A program made the position numbers and the translations under genes. The notes under the pieces were generated by a model, which was given only the letters and a program-made list of their open reading frames with translations, had not been told where the DNA came from and ran no database searches. DNA of 11,353 nucleotides, taken from assembly GCA_019247755.1 (NCBI GenBank), contig JAFBAM010000179.1:1-11353 (forward strand), given 5' to 3'. The stretch is from Sphingomonas sp. Lineage in GTDB: Bacteria > Pseudomonadota > Alphaproteobacteria > Sphingomonadales > Sphingomonadaceae. How positions within the stretch are numbered: the stretch's first letter is position 1; each line of letters opens with the position of its first letter. This document shows, piece by piece, positions 6,945-11,353 of the stretch.

Positions 6945-7531
6945 CGCCCGGATCTTTCGAACAGCTCCCTCTCGAACCGCCGGTCGGGAATGATCCACAT
7001 GATCGACACCCCGACGTAGATCGCGACCGAGATATAAGGTGAAACAAATGCGGCAGGGATCGCGGCGGCGTAGAGCAATGCGCTCATCCACTCCTTCATC
7101 CGGCTGCCAAGCGCTTTCTGCACACCGGACTCGCTACCCCCTTCGGCCCGGATCAGGGCGCGTTCCAACTGATCGTAGGACATGGCTGCCGCGACGAGGA
7201 CGATCCCGAACGAAGCCAGCGGCCAGGGGGTGACCCCGGCATCGTCGATCCAGCGGATGACGAGCGGAAATAGAGTAAGGCAAAACAGGAGGGCGTGGTT
7301 TGCCCACAGGACGCCGCCCGTCACCCGCCTCGCAGACTGCATCATGTGATGATGATTGTTCCAGTAGATGGCGACGTTGATGAAGGCGAGCAGATAGGCA
7401 GCAAGGAGCGGCAGAACCGCAAGGACGGCCTTCAGGCTCGGCTCGGCCGGGATCTTCAGCTCGAGCACCATGATCGTCATCACGATTGCCACGACGCCGT
7501 CGGTCAGCGCATTCAGTCGGCCTGGACTCAT
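6941..7531 (-). CDS. TMEM175-family (DUF1211) potassium channel homologue, first of tandem pair
   Basis: A 196-residue, six-helix integral membrane protein of the same family as the gene that follows it. TM1 carries R5-LNA-L9-T10-D11, then GVVAIVMTIMVLELKIP, which aligns without gaps with the partner's TM1. Downstream are a second and third helix flanking YWNNHHHMMQSARRVTGG (unusually His-rich), then FPLVIRWIDDAG. A longer charged loop around residues 124-150 is followed by closing helices ending MWIIPDRRFERELFERSGR. The otherwise conserved Phe of the F-S/T-D motif is Leu9 here. ATG 7531 has only a modest purine-rich box (GGGGG) upstream. It is likely the leading gene of a unit with its paralogue, possibly extending to hslV-hslU. 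A palindromic repeat lies just upstream. Confidence 0.88.
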   Translation of the reverse strand: MSPGRLNALTDGVVAIVMTIMVLELKIPAEPSLKAVLAVLPLLAAYLLAFINVAIYWNNHHHMMQSARRVTGGVLWANHALLFCLTLFPLVIRWIDDAGVTPWPLASFGIVLVAAAMSYDQLERALIRAEGGSESGVQKALGSRMKEWMSALLYAAAIPAAFVSPYISVAIYVGVSIMWIIPDRRFERELFERSGR

Positions 7532-7549
7532 AGGACTGCCCCCACAGTC

Positions 7550-7631
7550 GTCATTGCGAGGAGCCTAGGCGACGAAGCAATCCAGTGACAACTGCCCTCG
7601 GCTGGATTGCTTCGCGTTTGCTCGCAATGAC
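7550..7631. repeat. Imperfect palindromic repeat element (~82 bp)
   Basis: The outer arms GTCATTGCGAG (7550-7560) and CTCGCAATGAC (7621-7631) are perfect 11-base inverted repeats. The inner arms CGAAGCAATCCAG (7573-7585) and CTGGATTGCTTCG (7602-7614) are perfect 13-base inverted repeats. The left arm carries a 6-base excess between the two paired blocks, which would make an asymmetric bulge, and the loop is 16 bases. The GTCATTGCGAG...GAAGCAATCCAG pattern resembles dispersed palindromic repeats I recall from many bacterial genomes, but copy number here is unknown. It fills the gap between the lysis cassette 3' end and the TMEM175 gene start. It could act as a terminator or mRNA-stabilising stem. 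Confidence 0.75.
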
Positions 7632-7634
7632 AAT

Positions 7635-8162
7635 CTATCGAGCAGCGTTGGGGTCGACCTTCGCCTGCGCCTTCACCCACTTGATCAGCTCGTCGAGCTG
7701 GATCGCCTGCTCGGTGGCGGTCAGTCGGTCTACTTGAGGAAGTCGGTCTTCGAGGGCGGCTTCAGCAGCGCCGCCGGCGGCAGCGGGAACGCCGGGCATT
7801 GATGCGTCTCGGCGAGTACCCGAATCGGCTTGGGCGTCGACGCGCAGGCGCTGAGCATCAGCGCGAGCAGCGGCAATACGGGCTTCGAAATCATTCATGG
7901 TCCTTTCGGTGATCGAGTGCTGCTCGGCGGCGACGCGCGCGGCATTCGCCTGGTCGGCGGCGCGGGCCCGGTCGGCGGCAGCGCGAGCGTCGGCGACGGT
8001 GGTCGCGAAGGCCGCCTGCTCCTGCTGGTAGAGATGCTCGAAGCTCTCGCTCTGCCTTTTCCAGTGGACGGCTTCGAGCTTTTGCACGGTGAGCATGACG
8101 AGGAGCACCGCGGTCACCGCGATCCCCGCGATCCCCTGCCAGTTGAGGAGGCGAAGGATCAT
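7635..8162 (-). CDS. Rz-like (inner-membrane spanin-like) phage lysis protein
   Basis: A 175-residue protein with one N-terminal TM helix (about 7-28) and a long Ala/Arg/Glu-rich coiled coil (about 29-112). An Ala/Gly/Pro linker (about 118-137) and a C-terminal helix (TEQAIQLDELIKWVKAQ) follow. This N-in, C-out architecture beside an endolysin is that of Rz-type i-spanins, which help disrupt the outer membrane at the end of phage lysis. The call rests on architecture and context, not on a sequence signature. The ATG overlaps the stop of the upstream holin-like gene (ATGA, 4 bases), and GGAGG (8174-8170) sits 7 bases before it, so it can be both coupled and independently initiated. No embedded lipoprotein (Rz1/o-spanin) with a lipobox was recognised in the other frames. 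Another small coiled-coil membrane protein remains possible. Confidence 0.6.
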   Translation of the reverse strand: MILRLLNWQGIAGIAVTAVLLVMLTVQKLEAVHWKRQSESFEHLYQQEQAAFATTVADARAAADRARAADQANAARVAAEQHSITERTMNDFEARIAAARADAQRLRVDAQADSGTRRDASMPGVPAAAGGAAEAALEDRLPQVDRLTATEQAIQLDELIKWVKAQAKVDPNAAR

Positions 8163-8458
8163 TGATCGGCCTCCACCGACGCGCCGTCACGGGTGGCGGA
8201 CACTCTGAAGCGTCCCACCGGCCCGCCGGCAAGCAGGCCGACGATCACCGCGATCATCGCGACAATGAAACCACCGAGCGACCAGCCAAAGATGGTCACG
8301 ATCGTATGTTCTTCGTGTACGCTCCAGCCGCCCCACATCAGGAGCGCGACCATGAATCCGGAAGCGGCGCCGCAGAACATGCCGGCGGCGGAGGCGAGCA
8401 GCCCATAGATGTAGCGCTGGCCCTCGGCGAAGGTGCCGGGCGGCGGAAGTGTTTTCAT
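8159..8458 (-). CDS. Small two-TM membrane protein, holin-like
   Basis: A 99-residue protein with two hydrophobic helices: about 19-45 (YGLLASAAGMFCGAASGFMVALL) and about 55-83 (IFGWSLGGFIVAMIAVIVGLLAG). They are joined by a short acidic/His loop (SVHEEHT), and the C-terminus is charged (FRVSATRDGASVEADQ). Size, two-helix layout and position between endolysin and Rz-like genes suggest a class II-type holin that would release the signal-less endolysin. No family motif was recognised, so this is inference. ATG 8458 was chosen because GGAG lies 6 bases upstream; upstream in-frame ATGs at 8470 and 8491 lack a good box. It overlaps the next gene by 4 bases (ATGA). Confidence 0.6.
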   Translation of the reverse strand: MKTLPPPGTFAEGQRYIYGLLASAAGMFCGAASGFMVALLMWGGWSVHEEHTIVTIFGWSLGGFIVAMIAVIVGLLAGGPVGRFRVSATRDGASVEADQ

Positions 8459-8473
8459 TCGGGTCTCCATCCT

Positions 8474-8520
8474 TAAAGCCACTAATGTCACGTGGTGCGT
8501 CGCGCTTTTCCGGGGCTTTA
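8474..8520. repeat. 7-bp inverted repeat between endolysin and holin-like genes
   Basis: TAAAGCC (8474-8480) and GGCTTTA (8514-8520) are exact reverse complements separated by 33 bases. One arm includes the endolysin stop codon and the other lies just upstream of the holin-like RBS. It could fold into a long-loop stem that influences holin translation, or be chance. Confidence 0.3.
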
Positions 8521-9081
8521 GCGCGCGTCGCCGATGCGATTGGCGAGCCAGCCGTAGAGGAAGGCCTCATTCGCCGGCCGCCGCTCGGCGAGGCGGAGGT
8601 AGCGCTCACCCTGAAGCGCCTCGAGCGCGCGCAGCAGCACCGATTCGCCGCTCGCCGTTCCGCGGGCAGCGAGGAAGGTATCGAGCGCAGTCAGGGTCGC
8701 CGCGCCGATGCGGCCATCGGGCGTCAGGTCGGCATAGTCTTTGCCGCCGCGGTTGAGCGCGGTGAGTGCGCGCTGGAGGAAGGTGATCGCGACAGCGGGT
8801 CCCATGTTGACGCCGGTGTCGAACAGCTCGGCGGCAAGCTGCTTGCTGCGCTTTGCGATCTCATCGAATCTCGGCCGCTGCCAATAGATCCGGCGGTAGA
8901 TTGCCGCGGCGTCAGCGCGCGGCAGCTGACGCATTGCTCCACCATAGCCATGCGCCCGCGCGACGGCTTCCGTGATGCCGAAGCAAGTCGGCCCGCCCTT
9001 GTCCGCCGGGTGGTTCACGTAGCCGCCCTCGCGTTCGATCAGAGCGTCGATCAACGTGTCGACGTCCAACACTTCTTCCAT
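8518..9081 (-). CDS. GH108-family endolysin (N-acetylmuramidase) with PG-binding domain
   Basis: GH108 enzymes cleave peptidoglycan glycan strands; the family includes phage endolysins and the Rhodobacter capsulatus gene-transfer-agent endolysin. The 187-residue product has the catalytic signature E18-GGYVNHPADKGGPT, continuing into CFGIT (33-37), with Glu18 the expected general acid. ARAHGYGG and IYRRIYWQRPRFDEIA come next, then a PG_3-type C-terminal domain beginning with AELFDTGVNMGP and including FLQRALTALN, DGRIGAATLTAL, RALEALQGERYLRLAERRP and FLYGWLANRI. No signal peptide or TM segment is present, so export would need a holin. ATG 9081 follows GGGAG with a 7-base spacer. It heads the minus-strand cassette with the holin-like and Rz-like genes and is divergent from the M20 peptidase gene. 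Confidence 0.93.
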   Translation of the reverse strand: MEEVLDVDTLIDALIEREGGYVNHPADKGGPTCFGITEAVARAHGYGGAMRQLPRADAAAIYRRIYWQRPRFDEIAKRSKQLAAELFDTGVNMGPAVAITFLQRALTALNRGGKDYADLTPDGRIGAATLTALDTFLAARGTASGESVLLRALEALQGERYLRLAERRPANEAFLYGWLANRIGDAR

Positions 9082-9198
9082 CCCACATCTCCCGTTCGAG
9101 TCGACGAAGTACTAACCAAATAGGTGATGTGTAGGAAAGTCGATTTCACCAACGAAGGATAGTGACCGCCCCAGTAACGGGCGTTAGGTTTGCCACCG
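9082..9198. other. Divergent intergenic region between endolysin and peptidase genes
   Basis: These 117 bases must hold the promoters of both the leftward lysis cassette and the rightward peptidase gene unless either is read from elsewhere. The stretch is more AT-rich than its surroundings (for example ACTAACCAAATAGGTGATG near 9110-9130). I saw no convincing -35/-10 pair at standard spacing on either strand and no clear operator palindrome. A GGGAG box here serves the endolysin start. Confidence 0.4.
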
Positions 9199-10512
9199 AT
9201 GAGAATCCGAATCCTCGTAATGAGCGCCATCGCGCTCGCCGTTTCGGCACCCGCAACCGCTGCCCTTTCGCCACCCGAGCAAATGATGCTGAGGACCGTC
9301 GACGCAGAACAGGTGCGCACGACCGCCTTTCTGCAGCGGATCGTCGACCAGAACAGCGGCACGATGAACTTTGCCGGGGTCGACGCTGTGCGAAAGATGG
9401 TCGAGCCGGAGTTCACCGACCTCGGCTTCAAGACCGAATGGATCGACATGAAGGCGGCCGGCCGCGCCGGCCATCTTGTCGCGCGGCACATCGGCGCAAA
9501 GCGCGGGAAGCGCCTGTTGCTGATCGCCCACCTCGACACGGTGTTCGAACCGGACTCCCCGTTCCAGCACTGGACCCCCGATGGAAACTGGGCGCACGGC
9601 CCGGGCGCGGGCGACGACAAAGGGGGGATCGCCGTAATTGTCGCTGCGCTCCGCGCGATGCAGGCCGCCGGTACGCTTAGACAAGCCAACATCACGGTCT
9701 TCCTGACCGGCGATGAAGAGGATGCCGGCAATCCGCTGACCGTATCCCGCCGCGACCTCATCGCAGAGGGCAAGAAGGCCGACGTCGCGCTCGACTTCGA
9801 AGATCTGTCGACCGACGACGGGCCCAACGGGCCGGTCGACATGGGCTCGATCGCGCGGCGAAGCGCCGGGAGCTGGACAGTAACGGTGACCGGCCGGAGC
9901 GCGCACTCCGCGGGCGTCGGCGCGAACAATTATGGCGCGATCTATGACCTCGCGCGGATCCTCGACCAGTTCCGCCGCGAGCTTCCCGAGGACAAGCTGA
10001 CCTACAATGTCGGCATCGTTGGCGGCGGCCAGACGGCGAAGCTCGATGCCGACCGCATCCGGCTGGAGGCGACGGGGAAGACCAACATCATCGCTGCGAC
10101 CGCGGTGGCCCGCGGCGACCTCCGCGCGATCAGCCAGGATCAGATTGATCGGACGCGTGCGAAGATGCGCGCGATCGTCGGCCAGCCGCTCGCCGGAGCG
10201 CATGCCGAAATCACGTTCGACGAGGACAGCTATCCGCCGATGCCCCCGACGGAAGCGAACCGCGCGCTGCTGACCAGGCTCAACGCCGTGAATGCGGACA
10301 TGGGGCTGGCGCAGATGGGTGAGCTCGATCCGGCCAAGCGCGGCGCCGGCGACATCAGCTTCGTCGCCGCCGATGTCGACGGGCTGGTCGGCCTGGGTCC
10401 TTCGAGCGACGGGTCGCACACCGCGAACGAAAAGGTCGACGTGCCCTCAATCTTCAAGCAGGCCAAGCGCGCCGCCATCCTGATGAGCCGGCTGGCCAAG
10501 GAGCATCGTTGA
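9199..10512 (+). CDS. Exported M20-family zinc metallopeptidase (glutamate carboxypeptidase-like)
   Basis: M20 peptidases are dinuclear-zinc exopeptidases or amidohydrolases acting on peptides and N-acyl amino acids; the exact substrate cannot be read here. The 437-residue product begins with a signal peptide (MRIRILVMSAIALAVSAPATA, probable AxA cleavage after residue 21), so it likely acts in the periplasm. Zinc-site motifs are AHLDTV (His111, Asp113), GAGDDKGG (bridging Asp139), TGDEEDAG (catalytic Glu173, ligand Glu174), the DFED segment around Glu201, and SSDGSHTANEKVD (His407). The dimerisation-domain motif GRSAHSAGV lies between. I chose ATG 9199 over TTG 9190, three codons upstream, since it gives a clean n-region; the RBS is weak in both cases. 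A small hairpin follows the stop. Confidence 0.92.
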   Translation: MRIRILVMSAIALAVSAPATAALSPPEQMMLRTVDAEQVRTTAFLQRIVDQNSGTMNFAGVDAVRKMVEPEFTDLGFKTEWIDMKAAGRAGHLVARHIGAKRGKRLLLIAHLDTVFEPDSPFQHWTPDGNWAHGPGAGDDKGGIAVIVAALRAMQAAGTLRQANITVFLTGDEEDAGNPLTVSRRDLIAEGKKADVALDFEDLSTDDGPNGPVDMGSIARRSAGSWTVTVTGRSAHSAGVGANNYGAIYDLARILDQFRRELPEDKLTYNVGIVGGGQTAKLDADRIRLEATGKTNIIAATAVARGDLRAISQDQIDRTRAKMRAIVGQPLAGAHAEITFDEDSYPPMPPTEANRALLTRLNAVNADMGLAQMGELDPAKRGAGDISFVAADVDGLVGLGPSSDGSHTANEKVDVPSIFKQAKRAAILMSRLAKEHR

Positions 10513-10516
10513 GCGC

Positions 10517-10556
10517 GTGGCTACCTCGCCACACTCCTCCGCTGCAGTTCCAGCGG
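10517..10556 (+). terminator. Two small hairpins after the M20 peptidase gene
   Basis: GTGGC/GCCAC (10517-10532, 6-base loop) begins five bases after the stop codon. CCGCTG/CAGCGG (10539-10556, 6-base loop) follows closely. Neither is followed by a T run, so strong intrinsic termination is unlikely; they could give partial termination or transcript stability before the kinase gene. Confidence 0.3.
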
Positions 10557-10620
10557 GTGCAACCGCAGCTCAAGTTACGGGTTGTGCGTCTGACGGGGAA
10601 TGCGGCCGTTGCGCACGCGT

Positions 10621-10626
10621 GAGGAG
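10621..10626 (+). promoter_or_regulatory. Shine-Dalgarno supporting TTG start of the kinase gene
   Basis: GAGGAG lies 9 bases before TTG 10636. The only in-frame ATG (10600) has its purine run (GGGGA) directly abutting the start codon, too close for normal initiation. Confidence 0.5.
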
Positions 10627-10635
10627 CTAAGCGGC

Positions 10636-11353
10636 TTGGCGACGACCGAGAAGGCGAAGGAACGGATTTCCGACGAGGCATTCCGTCGGCTCGTGGAATC
10701 GATCGTCGATTATGCGATCTACATGCTCGACCCCAACGGCCGGGTAACCAGCTGGAATCCAGGCGCCGAGCGCATCAAGGGCTATGGCCCCGACGAGATC
10801 GTCGGCGAGCATTTCAGCCGCTTTTACTCCGATGAAGACCGCGAAGCGGATACGCCGAAGAAGGTGCTCGACATCGCGCGGCGCGACGGGCGGTTCGAGG
10901 GCGAAGGGTGGCGAGTCCGCAAGGACGGCACGCGCTTCTGGGCGAGCGTGGTCATCGACGCGATCCACGACGACCAGGGCAAGCTGGTCGGATTCGCGAA
11001 GATCACGCGCGACATGACCGAAAAGCGCGAGGCCCAGCTACGGCTCGAGGAATCGCGCGAGCAACTGTTCCGGTCGCAGAAGATGGAGGCGCTGGGTCAG
11101 CTGACCGGCGGGCTGGCCCATGACTTCAACAACCTTTTGACCGCCATACTGGGCGCGAGCGAGCTCGCCATCCGCAACATCGATAGCCCGGACAAGGTCC
11201 GCCGGATGCTCGATGGCGTTCGCAACTCTGCCCAGCGCGGCGCGGGCCTGACCAAGCAGCTACTCGCCTTCGCTCGCGCGCAGCAGCTCGAGATCAAGCA
11301 GATCGACCTCAAGGCCTTTTTCGCCGACGTGACGACGTTGCTGCGGCCATCGC
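10636..11353 (+). CDS. PAS-domain sensor histidine kinase (3' end cut by window edge)
   Basis: A two-component sensor: a PAS domain detects a signal and the kinase core autophosphorylates on His, then passes phosphate to a receiver. The first 239 codons are visible. The PAS domain (about 14-132) reads FRRLVESIVDYAIYMLD, VTSWNPGAERIKGYGPDEIVG, RKDGTRFWASVVIDAI and ends FAKITRDMTEKREAQ. A linker helix leads to the dimerisation/phosphoacceptor domain (about 145-210) with ALGQLTGGLAHDFNNLL, where His162 is the expected phosphorylation site. This H-box type is common in alphaproteobacterial hybrid kinases carrying a C-terminal receiver, so a receiver may follow past the edge. There is no TM segment or signal peptide, so it should be cytoplasmic. 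TTG 10636 is preferred on its RBS; ATG 10600 would add 12 residues. Confidence 0.9.
   Translation, partial: MATTEKAKERISDEAFRRLVESIVDYAIYMLDPNGRVTSWNPGAERIKGYGPDEIVGEHFSRFYSDEDREADTPKKVLDIARRDGRFEGEGWRVRKDGTRFWASVVIDAIHDDQGKLVGFAKITRDMTEKREAQLRLEESREQLFRSQKMEALGQLTGGLAHDFNNLLTAILGASELAIRNIDSPDKVRRMLDGVRNSAQRGAGLTKQLLAFARAQQLEIKQIDLKAFFADVTTLLRPS

Noticed and set aside
6945..7091. N-terminal extension of the second TMEM175 protein back to ATG 7091
   Set aside because: The extra 49 residues are the out-of-frame reading of the upstream paralogue and look nothing like a TMEM175 N-terminus; the GTG in the GTGA overlap puts the R-x3-F-T-D motif at the same residue numbers as in the partner.
9051..10419. 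Long minus-strand open frames (9051-9929 and 9184-10419) opposite the M20 peptidase
   Set aside because: They are antisense to a gene with all zinc-site motifs in order; their translations are low-complexity and carry no family signature.
1..11353. CRISPR array, insertion sequence, integrase or transposase
   Set aside because: No regularly spaced direct repeats, transposase motifs or terminal inverted repeats with target duplications were found; the only notable repeat is the palindrome at 7550-7631.

Overview
The window is GC-rich, densely coded bacterial DNA. Gene content, codon use and gene order point to an alphaproteobacterium, most likely Sphingomonadales (Sphingomonas-like). This is inferred from protein style and synteny; no database search was possible. 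Nearly every base is coding and no gene-free stretch exceeds about 125 bases.

Layout, left to right. (1) A minus-strand protein-export block reads tRNA-Pro(GGG), yajC, secD, secF, bamD. bamD runs off the left edge. yajC and secD overlap by one base, secD and secF are 12 bases apart, and bamD starts 80 bases after secF. The block therefore places Sec translocase accessory subunits beside an outer-membrane assembly lipoprotein. (2) A plus-strand gene encodes a membrane-anchored DUF2459/TIGR02117-family protein of unknown function. Its 3' end overlaps the 3' end of hslU by 13 bases. (3) The minus-strand protease pair hslV-hslU probably uses non-ATG starts in both genes. Upstream of it on the same strand are two tandem, translationally coupled TMEM175-family (DUF1211) channel paralogues. 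(4) An imperfect palindromic repeat of about 82 bases separates these from a compact minus-strand lysis cassette: a GH108 endolysin, a small two-TM holin-like protein and an Rz-like one-TM coiled-coil protein. No capsid, tail or integrase gene lies beside it. (5) A divergent plus-strand gene encodes an exported M20 zinc peptidase. It is followed by the N-terminal 239 codons of a soluble PAS-histidine kinase that runs off the right edge.

Most genes are housekeeping: export, envelope assembly and ATP-dependent proteolysis. The parts most worth a second look are the isolated lysis cassette, which could be a domesticated phage module or an unlinked release locus for a gene transfer agent; the paired TMEM175 genes; and the repeat lying exactly between those two units.
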